A DNA stretch of 64,000 bases. Origin: Novosphingobium album (ex Hu et al. 2023) (GTDB lineage Bacteria; Pseudomonadota; Alphaproteobacteria; Sphingomonadales; Sphingomonadaceae). The position numbers and the translations under genes are program-made. The notes under the pieces are model-generated. The model saw only the letters and a list, made by a program, of their open reading frames with translations, had not been told where the DNA came from and did not search any database. The DNA lies in contig NZ_JALHLE010000019.1 in NCBI RefSeq assembly GCF_022832385.1, forward strand, positions 1 through 64,000, in the 5' to 3' direction. Of the stretch, positions 43,598 through 53,114 are shown piece after piece (position 1 is the stretch's first letter; each line of letters opens with the position of its first letter).

Positions 43598-46000
43598 TCA
43601 GCTCGTAAACAGCGCCTTGCGGATCACCGCATGGACGCCGAAGTTCCCGTTCACCACCTGGCTCACCCCGAAATCGACGCCTACCGACAGCAGCGAGATC
43701 GCCTCGTCCTCGCTCAGCTGCTTGGCCGTCATCAGGAAGCGCCGCGCCTTGCGGAACGCATCGCGCATGGCGGCATCGATCGAGCTTTGCTTGTAGACCT
43801 CGCTCTGCGCATCCGGGCCGAGTTCCTTGAGGTAGTCGGGATGGCTGAACCCCATGATTACCCATTCGGTCTCGGTCTCTATCAACGGATAATCGACGTC
43901 CTTGAGCTGGTCCATCACGCCCGAAGCGGGGTGGTGGATCACCTGAATCAGGGCCGTCATCGAGCATTCGATGGCGGTACCGCACAGTTCACTGTCGCCC
44001 TGCGAGGCATGGGGATCGCCCAGCGAAAGCAGCGCGCCCGCCACCTGCACCGGCAGGAACACCCGCGCGCCCGGACCCGTGCGCCAATTGTCGAGATTAC
44101 CGCCGAACGAGGCCGGCGGCACCGAGTCCACCAGCCCGTCCACTGCCGGCGCCACCGCGATCACGCCGAAGTGCGGCCGGATCGGGATTTCGACGTTGCG
44201 CAGCACGTCGTAATTGCGCTCGATGGTCTCCGGATCGACCGGAACACCGGGATAGTCATAGCGCGCGTGCTTGCGGCCAGAGGGGTCGGTCTGCTCGGTC
44301 CAGCGGTAGGAATAGACGGCGTGCGCGATCGGCGGCCGCGCGCCGGAGGCCTCGACCTCGTAGATCGTCACGACCTCGCGGCCCTTGGGCTCGGTCAGCA
44401 GGTCCTGATAATGAAAGCCCCAGAACGTCGCCGCGTTTGATCCGAAGCACTTGCCCGCAAAGCGCGAATTGCCGCTCGGGCGCGGTTTGAGGTCGAGGAT
44501 GCGCACTTCGATCAGGTCGCCGGGCATCGCCCCTTCCAGCGCGATCGGGCCGGTGCAGATGTGCACGCCGAAGCCCTCGCCCGGCCCGCGTCCGAACGCC
44601 GAGGCATCCATTGGCCCGGCACCGCGCCGGTCGACAGCCTTGCCGCATTCATCCCAGTGATAAACGCTTTCCGCACCGGCATCGCCCTGCACCATGCGCT
44701 CGGGATCGTCATTCGCGTGGTGCGTGAGCGTCTCGATCGTGATGAAGTCGCCCGACCGCACGTGCAGCGCGGGCTTCAGGTCCTTGCTGAGGTAACCCCA
44801 GTGCACGGTCTCGGGCGAAACCGGCAAGTGGTGGTGCCGCACCGGATGCCCGTCGGCCGCACCAACGGGGATGACCGGCAGAGCCATGACTGCATCGTCA
44901 TCGCCATCCGACTCGGGTTGGAGCGGTATGTCTGCACCTGCGTCCGCGCTTTCCTCTTCGCCTTCGGCATCGAGCTTGGCGTTGGCCCGCTCGCTGCGCG
45001 TTGGGCGGCCGCGGCGGAGCAGTTCGACGGCTTCCTGTTCCTGCGGCTGGGCCTTGCGGTATTCGCGCGGCGAAATGCCGTACTGCTCACGGAAGGCGCG
45101 GCTGAACGAGGCGGAATCGTTGAAGCCCCATTCGAACAGGATGTCCGAGATCGACTTCTGCACGTGCAGCGGGCTGCGCAAGTCGAGGCGGCAGCGCTCG
45201 AGGCGGCGCACCTTCACATAGTGCCCGAACGAGTCGTTGATCGATTCGAACAGCTTTTGCAGGTAGCGCGGCGAAATCCCGTGTTCCGCCGCCACCTGCT
45301 GGTAGTTCAGGTTGGGGTCGGAGAGGCGGATCTCGATCGTCTGGAATATCCGCTCCAGCAGTGCGGCGCGCATGCCCGCGGCACCGCCCATCGCCTTGGC
45401 CGGCGCATTGTCGAGCAGGCTGGTGACGAGGAATTCGGGAAAGGCCAGTTCGACAGGGCGCGCCTGATCGGGCGTGATGTCGTTGATCGTGTCCGCCAGC
45501 GAGCGCAGCATGCCCGCGAAGACGCGTGCCGTGCCGCTTTCGGTGGCTATCTTGCGCGGCGCGCCGCCGATCGGCGTCTTGAGACGCATCGATAGCTCGC
45601 TGTGCGGGACCTGCACGATCAGGCTGCGGTTGTCTCCAGCGAAGGTCAGATGCACCGGAGAATCGCCCTTCCCGCAGATGATGTCGCCATCACCGAGGCG
45701 GATTTCCTGCTGGGCATCGCGCATCACCGCACCGCCATCGAGAATCATCGCCAGCCAGTAGGTCTGCGGCTTTTCGCGAAAATCGATCGACCAGGACTGC
45801 GGGGTGCCGGTGATGCGGATGAAGTCGATGCTGGTGCTGGAGCGGAACTGAATCAGCTCACCATAAAGCGTCGCCTCATCCGCCTCGTCGAGCGTGATCG
45901 ACTGACGCTTGAGCGCGAAGCGCCACGCATCGCGGCGCTGTTCCTTCGGGTAGACGTTTGTTGTTATTCGCAATCGAGAACCACCCTCAAATGGGGGCAC
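43598..46000 (-). CDS. AraC-family regulator fused to an acetamidase/formamidase domain
   Basis: An 800-residue fusion. Residues 1-225 are an AraC-binding-like sensor domain (IQFRSSTSIDFIRITGTPQS and following strands). Residues about 230-318 are the AraC HTH (QVAAEHGISPRYLQKLFE, then ILFEWGFNDSASFSRAFREQ). A charged linker (320-375, with an RRGRPTR basic patch) leads to a complete FmdA/AmdA domain (385-800: ETVHWGYLSKDLKPAL, GAMPGDLIEVRILDLKP, SLGDPHASQGDSELCG). No frameshift joins the parts; one frame is open throughout. Start is GTG 46000. It may sense the amide it hydrolyses, or use the enzyme fold as a second ligand sensor. Confidence 0.92.
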   Translation of the reverse strand: MPPFEGGSRLRITTNVYPKEQRRDAWRFALKRQSITLDEADEATLYGELIQFRSSTSIDFIRITGTPQSWSIDFREKPQTYWLAMILDGGAVMRDAQQEIRLGDGDIICGKGDSPVHLTFAGDNRSLIVQVPHSELSMRLKTPIGGAPRKIATESGTARVFAGMLRSLADTINDITPDQARPVELAFPEFLVTSLLDNAPAKAMGGAAGMRAALLERIFQTIEIRLSDPNLNYQQVAAEHGISPRYLQKLFESINDSFGHYVKVRRLERCRLDLRSPLHVQKSISDILFEWGFNDSASFSRAFREQYGISPREYRKAQPQEQEAVELLRRGRPTRSERANAKLDAEGEEESADAGADIPLQPESDGDDDAVMALPVIPVGAADGHPVRHHHLPVSPETVHWGYLSKDLKPALHVRSGDFITIETLTHHANDDPERMVQGDAGAESVYHWDECGKAVDRRGAGPMDASAFGRGPGEGFGVHICTGPIALEGAMPGDLIEVRILDLKPRPSGNSRFAGKCFGSNAATFWGFHYQDLLTEPKGREVVTIYEVEASGARPPIAHAVYSYRWTEQTDPSGRKHARYDYPGVPVDPETIERNYDVLRNVEIPIRPHFGVIAVAPAVDGLVDSVPPASFGGNLDNWRTGPGARVFLPVQVAGALLSLGDPHASQGDSELCGTAIECSMTALIQVIHHPASGVMDQLKDVDYPLIETETEWVIMGFSHPDYLKELGPDAQSEVYKQSSIDAAMRDAFRKARRFLMTAKQLSEDEAISLLSVGVDFGVSQVVNGNFGVHAVIRKALFTS

Positions 46001-46093
46001 CCTTCCCGGGACCTGAACTGTTATTCACTTGGCGACTTGGCCCGTGATCTATTCATCGCGCGCGCCATCGGCAAGGGGGCAGTCCGGTCCCGG

Positions 46094-47494
46094 TCAGAAG
46101 GGTGTCTCGTTCCCATACACGCTGGTCGCGCCATTTGCGGCGGCAGGAGCCTCTCCCCGGCCGCAGACAGCCAGCATCGTCAGCGCGTAGACCAGCGCGC
46201 TGGAGGCCATGTCTTCAGGCGTTGGGCGCCAACGCGGCATCCCGGTGGTTACCGCCGGAATCCGGTGCATGTTGAACACGTTATGGTCGCGCCACATGCT
46301 GGAAAAGACGGGATGCGCCGGTTCCAGCGGCGCCCCACGCGCCAGCCGCGTCGCGGCATCGACTGCCCCCACCAGCGGCGCGACTTCGCCGGGCCGGGCC
46401 TCGAAACCGTGGCGCACGACGACCGGCTCGACATCGAATCCATCCACATCCACGCCGCGCATAGTTTCGGTAATTCCATGCATGGCGTCAGCAGCCTTCT
46501 GCCGCGGATTGAGCAGAACCTCGAGATAGAGCGCGCAGACTTCGGTGCCCGCGCCGAAGTCGATCGGCATCCCTCCGCGGACCGAGGCAATCTGGACCTT
46601 GGGCATTATCCTGCCGCTGGCGGTCTCCATCACACTGTCGCGCTCGAAGCCGAGACCCCAGGCGTGGAGTGCGTCGATCACCGGGCCGAGGCGATAGATC
46701 GGGTTGGGATGCTTTTGCGGGTCCTGAGGCGCATCGAGGATCGGCGAGAACATGCCCTGCCCGAAGATGCGGATGCGGAACAGGGCATAGCCGCAGCCCT
46801 GCCAGGTGAGGCCGAAATCGGTCCCCTCGGCGGCAATCGCGTAGTCCGGCGCGACGCCGCCATGGTGGAAGAGGTAATGTGCGCCGATGTCCTTGCCGTT
46901 CCAGCCGATGCCGGAGAATTCCTCGATCGGCTCCGGCCCGATCTCGCCGGGGCATGCGGTCAGCCAGGTCTTGCCGGAAAGGCCGATCCCTGCCCTGCGC
47001 AGCGCCTTGGCGGCGATCAGGAAGCACGACATCGGGCCGCGGTCGTTGGTGACAGGATAACCGCGGATCCTGCCGTCCTCGTCGAGCCAGCACCTGGTCC
47101 ATTCCGGATCGGCGAGCGTGCTCTCGCGGTAGCGGAACTTGTCGTGCTCGATCATGCCCGAGGGGCTCTCGGTATCGAGGTGAGCGGTGAACAGCAGGTT
47201 AGCCCCGCGCCCTGTGCCGCCATATTCGCCGATCACGTTGGGCCGATCCGGCGTGGCACCGACCTTGCGCGGACGGAACCCCTCGCGCGCCATCCAGTCG
47301 TGGACGAACTCGGCCGCCGCCAGTTCCTCGCGCGAGCGGCTGGGGATGTTGCCCAGCGTCAGCGCCAGATCGACAAGCTCATCGGTATCGATGGCGGCCG
47401 CGATCGCCGCGCGCTCTTCCTCGCTGACCGCATAGGGCGCCTTGGCAGGATCGGCGAAGGCCGCGCCCGGTTCGGTTTGCGAATAGTCGGCCAC
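46094..47494 (-). CDS. M20-family metallo-amidohydrolase
   Basis: A 466-residue enzyme of the M20 peptidase/deacylase family. The first metal motif is FTAHLDTESPSG (HxD), then a catalytic Glu region TACPGEIGPEP and later FNMHRIPAVTTGMP. Related enzymes remove acyl, carbamoyl or amino-acid groups from N-substituted compounds. It follows the MFS gene by 23 bases and precedes the AraC fusion by 93 bases on the same strand, so it belongs to the minus-strand operon. No signal peptide is visible, so cytoplasmic. Confidence 0.88.
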   Translation of the reverse strand: MADYSQTEPGAAFADPAKAPYAVSEEERAAIAAAIDTDELVDLALTLGNIPSRSREELAAAEFVHDWMAREGFRPRKVGATPDRPNVIGEYGGTGRGANLLFTAHLDTESPSGMIEHDKFRYRESTLADPEWTRCWLDEDGRIRGYPVTNDRGPMSCFLIAAKALRRAGIGLSGKTWLTACPGEIGPEPIEEFSGIGWNGKDIGAHYLFHHGGVAPDYAIAAEGTDFGLTWQGCGYALFRIRIFGQGMFSPILDAPQDPQKHPNPIYRLGPVIDALHAWGLGFERDSVMETASGRIMPKVQIASVRGGMPIDFGAGTEVCALYLEVLLNPRQKAADAMHGITETMRGVDVDGFDVEPVVVRHGFEARPGEVAPLVGAVDAATRLARGAPLEPAHPVFSSMWRDHNVFNMHRIPAVTTGMPRWRPTPEDMASSALVYALTMLAVCGRGEAPAAANGATSVYGNETPF

Positions 47495-47517
47495 GCAAGT
47501 CTCCCGTATTCTTTGTG

Positions 47518-48765
47518 TCAGTGGCTCGGCGCCAGCAGGCTCTCATCCGCCGCGGCCTCGCGGCTATACCGCGGCAGCAGCATGAGCAGCAGCGCGCCGG
47601 CCAGCAGCGCTCCGCCCACGCCAACCAGCGCCGGACGGTAGGTATGCTGCGCATCGTAGATCGCGTCGAGCAGGATCGGCGTCGTGCCCTGCGCCGCGAT
47701 CACGGCGGAATACATCGCGCCAATGATCGAGCCGAAATGGCGGACACCGAAATAGCGCCCGACAAAATAGGGCAAGGCGCCGAACTGGCCTCCGAGACCG
47801 ATGCCCAGCAGCGCACCGCCCATCACCAGCACGGTCATCCCCTGCCCCGTTTCGAGCAGCACCAGCCCCACGACGGCCATGAGATACATCGGCACCGCCA
47901 CGCGCGGCGTCTGGATCATGTCCATGATCCGTCCCGTGGCGATCTGCCAGCCCGAGGTCACCAGCGCGAAGACGCTGACAACTGCCGTGCCCGTCGCCAC
48001 CGAGAACCCGCGGTCGCTCAGGATCGGAACGACGTGACTGAATACCGCCGTCGTGCCCCCTGCTCCGGCGGCGAGCGCGATGAGCACCAGCCAGAATGCA
48101 GGCGTATGGGCTGCTTCGGACAAGGTCATCCCCTCGCGTTCAACCATGGCATCCGCATGCTCATGCGTGCTCCGGTCGCGGAGCAGCAGCCAGAGCACCG
48201 GCAGTGCCACGATCAGCATGAAGGCGCTGATGCCCAGATAGCCCGTGCGCCAGCCCCAGGTCTGCACCAGCACGGCGGCCAGAACCGGTAGCACGACCGA
48301 GCCGAGGCCATTGCCACCGCCCGCGCTCACCCCCAACGCGGTGCCGCGGTTGTGATCGAACCAGTCGGCAATCACCTTCTGGAAGATCGGCGTGCCCGCC
48401 ATGGCTCCGAACACCGCGATCGCAGCGTACGTGGCGTAGAACTGGATCAGGCTGCCGCTCGTCAGCGAAAGCGCGCCAATGGACAGGGCGAGGCCGAAGA
48501 TACCCGCCAGCAGAGTGCGCCGTGCGCCGTGCCTGTCGACGTGACGGCCGATCATGGGATAGCTCAGCGCTCCGACCAGCGCGAGCACACCGAGAACCCC
48601 GGAAATGGAAGCTCTCGACCAGCCGAACTGCTCCGACAGCGGCACCAGAAACAGGCCGAACACGGCATGGACAGCAGGCGTCACACTCACCGAATTGCCC
48701 ATCGTGCAGGCCAGCAGAACCTTGCCGCGCGAACCGCTGGACACCGTCATCACAGGACCGGCCAT
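47518..48765 (-). CDS. MFS transporter
   Basis: A 415-residue inner-membrane protein with 12 predicted segments, similar in style to the transporter at 35948 (VFGLFLVPLSEQFGWSRASI early on). ATG 48765 has a GGAGGTG site about 10 bases upstream and overlaps the 3' end of the amidohydrolase gene by 16 bases; an ATG at 48750 would give a TGATG overlap instead. It probably imports the compound processed by the surrounding amidohydrolases. Confidence 0.88.
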   Translation of the reverse strand: MAGPVMTVSSGSRGKVLLACTMGNSVSVTPAVHAVFGLFLVPLSEQFGWSRASISGVLGVLALVGALSYPMIGRHVDRHGARRTLLAGIFGLALSIGALSLTSGSLIQFYATYAAIAVFGAMAGTPIFQKVIADWFDHNRGTALGVSAGGGNGLGSVVLPVLAAVLVQTWGWRTGYLGISAFMLIVALPVLWLLLRDRSTHEHADAMVEREGMTLSEAAHTPAFWLVLIALAAGAGGTTAVFSHVVPILSDRGFSVATGTAVVSVFALVTSGWQIATGRIMDMIQTPRVAVPMYLMAVVGLVLLETGQGMTVLVMGGALLGIGLGGQFGALPYFVGRYFGVRHFGSIIGAMYSAVIAAQGTTPILLDAIYDAQHTYRPALVGVGGALLAGALLLMLLPRYSREAAADESLLAPSH

Positions 48766-50162
48766 AGACTGGGCACCTCCATATTGGCCCGCGCGAGGAC
48801 AGCGCTGCCAGCTGCCTGCGCCTCGGCGTAGAGTTTCTCTTCGTCGATCAGCGTCGAGCGGTAAGTATCGACCACCCGGCGACCATCCACCCAGACGCTG
48901 TGCACGCCGCGCCCGTCCGCCGACCACACAAGCTGGTTCACGACGTTGAACAAAGGCTGCCACTCAGGGCGGTGGCGGTCATGCAGGACAAAGTCCGCCT
49001 TCTTGCCGGGTTCGAGTGAGCCGATGCAATGCGACAGACCGGCGCTCTTCGCCCCGTTCACTGTCGCCATTTCGAGCACCTGCGTAGCGGGAAACAGGTC
49101 ACCATCGCGGCGAGCGTCCTTGAACAGCCCGGCACAGGCAAACATCGCACGCATCATGTCGGCGGCGTTGCCGTTGTTGTTACCGTCGGTACCGAGCTGC
49201 AGGTTCACGCCCTGCGCCACGAGCTGCGGAAACAAGCCCGCCGAACTCGCTCCGTAAGCCCCCTTCATCGCGGTCATCGGGCAATGAGTGACGCTGGTTC
49301 CGCTTTCGGCCAGCAGATCCACCTCGGCTTCGTCGAGATAGATCCCGTGCGTCAGCGAAAGATGCGCACCAAGAGCGCCAATTTCAGCGAGATGCACCAG
49401 TGGACGCTGCCCGGTATCGGCGAGATAGAAATCGGGGTCCGCCGGGTCCGCGCTCATGTGCGCCGAAATACCTGCGCCGCTCTCGCGTGCCAGTGCGGTG
49501 GCCTCCAGCCACAGTGCATCGGTCGCGGTGTTGTGTCCGACCAGACAGGCCCATGCGCCCAACAGGGGGTCGCCGGACACCGGATAACGCGAAAGCTGGC
49601 TTTCGAGCTTGCCGATCGCTGCCGCAGTCAAGGCCGCCTGATCGTCATCGGGCGCAAAGGCCCGGTCCTGCACCCACTGGCCAATGCGGCCACGAATGCC
49701 GGTTGCGGCAAGCGCATCATGCACCGCGCCAAGATCGAGAATTGTGCCCGCCTCGACGAAGCAGGTCGTGCCTGTCCGCAGCATCTCGAGCGCGGCGAGC
49801 GTTGCGGACACCGCCTCTTCCTCCGGCGTCTGGGCGAGGTAGGTGGGGATCAGCCAGTCGAAGACGTTGGTCTGCCAGTCCGTATTGTCGGGTACGACAC
49901 CGCGCGTGATCGGCTCTCCGGTGATGTGGACGTGGCTGTTCACAAAGCCCGGCGTGACCACGAAACGGTCCCCGCCCTCGATCACCTCGCGTGCGAGAAC
50001 GGCACGCTCGACTTCATCGGACGGTCCGACCGCAACGATCCGGTCACCGGAAATGGCGATAGCCCCGTCGCGGTAAATGCGCCGCTGGTCGTCCATCGTG
50101 ACGATCCAGGCATGGCGTACGAGCAGATCGGCCTGCAAAGGAGCTTCAGCCTCGCCGTTCAA
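48750..50162 (-). CDS. Metal-dependent amidohydrolase/deaminase (chlorohydrolase-like)
   Basis: A 470-residue member of the amidohydrolase superfamily, subtype of cytosine/guanine deaminases and s-triazine hydrolases. Motifs: the HxH in GFVNSHVHITGEP, a His in SLTHGIYLDE, THCPMTAMKG, and the metal Asp in LGTDGNNNGNAADM. N-terminal strand LLVRHAWIVTMD and C-terminal VDGRRVVD are typical. It would release ammonia or another leaving group from a heterocyclic or similar C-N bond. It lies 37 bases after the isochorismatase gene. Confidence 0.9.
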   Translation of the reverse strand: MNGEAEAPLQADLLVRHAWIVTMDDQRRIYRDGAIAISGDRIVAVGPSDEVERAVLAREVIEGGDRFVVTPGFVNSHVHITGEPITRGVVPDNTDWQTNVFDWLIPTYLAQTPEEEAVSATLAALEMLRTGTTCFVEAGTILDLGAVHDALAATGIRGRIGQWVQDRAFAPDDDQAALTAAAIGKLESQLSRYPVSGDPLLGAWACLVGHNTATDALWLEATALARESGAGISAHMSADPADPDFYLADTGQRPLVHLAEIGALGAHLSLTHGIYLDEAEVDLLAESGTSVTHCPMTAMKGAYGASSAGLFPQLVAQGVNLQLGTDGNNNGNAADMMRAMFACAGLFKDARRDGDLFPATQVLEMATVNGAKSAGLSHCIGSLEPGKKADFVLHDRHRPEWQPLFNVVNQLVWSADGRGVHSVWVDGRRVVDTYRSTLIDEEKLYAEAQAAGSAVLARANMEVPSLWPVL

Positions 50163-50199
50163 GGCCGGCCGCCTCGCCGGGACGGGGCGACGCGACTGG

Positions 50200-50850
50200 T
50201 CATCCCCACGCCTTCAGCACGGCATCGGTCGAGGTCAACAGCGCGAGGTTCTTCTCGAGCACGTTGAGTGTGCCCGTGTGCAGGTCCGGCTCGTAGGCAG
50301 CGCAGGCATCCGAGACGAGGAAGATGTTGTACCCGTTGTGAAAGCCGGTGCGCGCTGTCGAATCGACGCAGCAATCGGTAGTGATGCCGGTCATCACCAG
50401 CGTCTCGATCCCGCGCCATTTCAGCTGTTCGTCAAAATCGGTGCCATGGAAGCTGTCGAACATCAGCTTGTCGATCTCGATGTCGCCCGGCTCGGGCTTA
50501 ACACGGTAGTAATCGGCGCCGCCATTGTCCGTCCGGCAGATCGCTTCGCCACCTTCCTGCCCCCGGCGGACCATGAGGGTCTTGAGCACGGCCGGGTCTG
50601 TATCGGGATGCGTCACCACGCGCATGAACGCAAGAGTTACGCCCGCCTTGCGCGCCGCCGCGATCAGTTCCTCTATGCGATCGATCGCGGCCTCGACAGT
50701 GGTCATGTCCTGGCCGAAACCGCCGACAAGCCCGTCAGGCGCGGCGAAATCCTTCTGGATGTCCACAACCACCAGCGCCGTCGTTTCCGCTGGCAGCATT
50801 GCCGCCAGCGCATCCGGTGCAACGTGCGGCAGGTCCGCCGCCTCAGCCAT
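50200..50850 (-). CDS. Isochorismatase-like cysteine hydrolase (RutB-like)
   Basis: A 216-residue hydrolase of the isochorismatase fold with the Asp-Lys-Cys triad: VVDIQKDFAAPDG (Asp), EIDKLMFDSFHGTDF (Lys) and GITTDCCVDSTAR (Cys). Family includes RutB ureidoacrylate amidohydrolase, carbamoylases and nicotinamidases. It starts 8 bases inside the end of the upstream RutA-like monooxygenase gene, a tight coupling that mirrors rutA-rutB. It is not identical in motif to E. coli RutB, so substrate may differ. Confidence 0.9.
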   Translation of the reverse strand: MAEAADLPHVAPDALAAMLPAETTALVVVDIQKDFAAPDGLVGGFGQDMTTVEAAIDRIEELIAAARKAGVTLAFMRVVTHPDTDPAVLKTLMVRRGQEGGEAICRTDNGGADYYRVKPEPGDIEIDKLMFDSFHGTDFDEQLKWRGIETLVMTGITTDCCVDSTARTGFHNGYNIFLVSDACAAYEPDLHTGTLNVLEKNLALLTSTDAVLKAWG

Positions 50851-51967
50851 GGTTGCCGACTTTCACTTTGCCGGGAAAACGCTCACGCAACACCGGCAGG
50901 ACTTCGCGGCCAAACGTGGGAATGCCTGTCATGTAGTCAGGGAAGATCAGCATCAACCCGTCGGTTTCGGCCACCGAAAACAGTTCGGTGAGCTTGTCGA
51001 TCACCGTCTGCGTGGTTCCGGTGACATAGGCCGACATGAAGCTGGAGCGCGACTTCTTGGTGAAGGCGTTCTCCTTGCCGATCTCGGCATCAAGGAAGCC
51101 ATAGGCGCGCATCATGCCGTGCAGCGCGCCTTCGTCGAAGCCCTCGGCATAATACCTGGCGGTCGCTTCGGCTTCCTCGTCGGTATCGCCGAAAACGATC
51201 GTCATCATCGAGTAGGTACGCACGTAGCGACCGATGCTCGCGGCATCTGCCTTGGCATCATGACTGGCTTTCGCCAGTTCCTCGGGCTCGGCACCGCTCA
51301 GGAAAATCGCGTCCATTTCCTCGGAGGTGAAGCGCATGCCGCGCTGCGAGGAGCCCGCGCAGACGAGGAACGGCCGCTTTTCGGGCTTGGGCCAGGATTC
51401 GCAGTCTTCCAGCTGGAAATACTTGCCGTCCATCGTGACCGAATCCTCTTTCCAGAGGCGCTTGATCGCGGTGATCCATTCCTGCGCGAGGTCATAGCGG
51501 GCATCGTGATCGACACCCTCGGGCCAGGCCCCCATCTGCGAGAACTCGCCCTTGTAGGAGCCGGTCACGACATTGAGGCCCGCACGCCCGTTCGAGACCT
51601 GATCCAGCGTCGCCAGCATCTTGGCCACGACAGCCGGGTTCTGCAGGATCGTGTGAACCGTGGTCCAGCACTTCACCTTCTTGGTAACCTCGGCCAGCGC
51701 CGCCATGAGAACGACCGGATCGAGCGAGCTGTTCCAGTGCTGAGTCTCGCCGCCGTAGCCGCGGAACTTCGACATCGACATGATGAAGTCGAACCCGGCC
51801 TCTTCGGCCAGCACCGCGCACTGGCGGTTATAGGCATAGGAACCGTCCAGTTCGGGCTTGTTCTTCGAGAGGATCCAGCCGCCGTTGGCGATCGGCAGGA
51901 AGATGCCAAGGTCCTTGCCGCCCACGTCCGACGGAATGCCAAATGGCGTTGGTTCGAACTCACTCAT
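50843..51967 (-). CDS. LLM-class flavin-dependent monooxygenase, RutA-like
   Basis: A 374-residue bacterial-luciferase-like FMN monooxygenase. It resembles RutA pyrimidine monooxygenase: IANGGWILS, FDFIMSMSKFRGYGGETQHW, NGRAGLNVVTGSYKGEFSQM and DYMTGIPTFGREVLPVL match in order. RutA opens the uracil ring with a flavin-peroxide. ATG 51967 has GGGGA 7 bases upstream and replaces a longer TTG-initiated frame. The partner flavin reductase (RutF-like) is not seen nearby. Likely oxidises an N-heterocycle or an amide-type substrate. Confidence 0.88.
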   Translation of the reverse strand: MSEFEPTPFGIPSDVGGKDLGIFLPIANGGWILSKNKPELDGSYAYNRQCAVLAEEAGFDFIMSMSKFRGYGGETQHWNSSLDPVVLMAALAEVTKKVKCWTTVHTILQNPAVVAKMLATLDQVSNGRAGLNVVTGSYKGEFSQMGAWPEGVDHDARYDLAQEWITAIKRLWKEDSVTMDGKYFQLEDCESWPKPEKRPFLVCAGSSQRGMRFTSEEMDAIFLSGAEPEELAKASHDAKADAASIGRYVRTYSMMTIVFGDTDEEAEATARYYAEGFDEGALHGMMRAYGFLDAEIGKENAFTKKSRSSFMSAYVTGTTQTVIDKLTELFSVAETDGLMLIFPDYMTGIPTFGREVLPVLRERFPGKVKVGNHG

Positions 51968-52005
51968 CTTCAGATCCCCAAATATTGTGGCCTGCAACCC
52001 TGGCC

Positions 52006-52935
52006 TCAGCTTAGGGCAGCGGCTCGCGGGTTCTTGACCGGCGGCGCATGTTCTGTTGCTGCGCCCGAAAGCAGGTCCTCGACTGCCGCGCGCGAAGGCA
52101 TCGAGGGCGCAGCACCCTGCCCCAGCGTGCTCAGCGCGGCAGCAGCGCTCGCCTTCGGCAGGGCCTCTGCCAGACAGTACCCCTCATCGAGCAAAGCCGC
52201 CAGCGAACCGCAGAAACAGTCGCCCGCGCCGATCGTGTCAACCGGAACAACCGGGACCGCGGGCACATGGAAATGCCAGTCACCGCGAACGGCCAGGGCC
52301 CCGTCGCCGCCCAGCGTCACGACCACCGCCTGCCCGGAACGCGTCAGCAGGCTGCGCGCACGCGCCAGAATGTCGTCACCGTCGGATGCTTGCGTATAGA
52401 CGGCCAGCTCATGCTGGTTGAGCACGAGGATATCGACGTGCTCGAACAGGCACCGCGCCTCGGCCAGGGCCGGCGCGGTGTTCAGGATGCGGATCGCCTT
52501 CGACTGCGCGAATACGGGCAGCAGAGCAGCCACCGGAACCTCAAGCTGCGAAAGCAGCACACCGCCGGATACCGGCTCCACGCCGGAAAGCTGTGCATTG
52601 GCGCCGGAAACGACGATAATCTGGTTTTCGCCCTGCGCGTCGACGGCGATGTAGGCGGTTCCGGTTTCGTGTCCGCTCAGAACGGATACACCTGATACAT
52701 CGATGCCTTCCGCCGCCAGCCGCTCGCACATCCAGCGCCCGGCATCGCCCTCGCCCACGGCGCCGATCATGCGCGTCTCGGCACCCATGCGCGCGGCGGC
52801 GACAGCCTGATTGGCGCCCTTGCCGCCCGGCAGCTTCGCGGTGGCGCGGGCGAGGACGGTTTCACCCGGCACCGGCAGGCGATCCAGTGAGGTAATGATA
52901 TCGAGATTGATCGAACCGGCAATGTAAACGGCCAA
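52006..52935 (-). CDS. Ribokinase / PfkB-family sugar kinase
   Basis: A 309-residue PfkB-family kinase. The N-terminal GSINLDIITSLDRLPVPGET and GGKGANQAVAAARMG match ribokinase, and VDTIGAGDCFCGSLAALL holds the anion hole and catalytic Asp. Ribokinase phosphorylates ribose from ATP in the cytoplasm. It lies 38 bases upstream of the RutA-like gene and seems to lead the operon, which would fit a nucleoside-derived ribose, though no nucleosidase is seen. Specificity for another sugar or nucleoside is possible. Confidence 0.88.
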   Translation of the reverse strand: MAVYIAGSINLDIITSLDRLPVPGETVLARATAKLPGGKGANQAVAAARMGAETRMIGAVGEGDAGRWMCERLAAEGIDVSGVSVLSGHETGTAYIAVDAQGENQIIVVSGANAQLSGVEPVSGGVLLSQLEVPVAALLPVFAQSKAIRILNTAPALAEARCLFEHVDILVLNQHELAVYTQASDGDDILARARSLLTRSGQAVVVTLGGDGALAVRGDWHFHVPAVPVVPVDTIGAGDCFCGSLAALLDEGYCLAEALPKASAAAALSTLGQGAAPSMPSRAAVEDLLSGAATEHAPPVKNPRAAALS

Positions 52936-53114
52936 GTCTGCGCCCCGTCATTCTGCTTGTTGGGCCTTGATGGACCACGAGCCGGCGCGCCGGGTCAAGC
53001 GGGAGCGGCGCGCGTGCGCCTCCACGCAACAATTGCGGCAACCAGCGCCAAGAGTGGAAGTGCGGCTGGCCCCTAGGCTGCCACCGCAATCAAAGAGGAC
53101 GAGGGTCGCACGAA

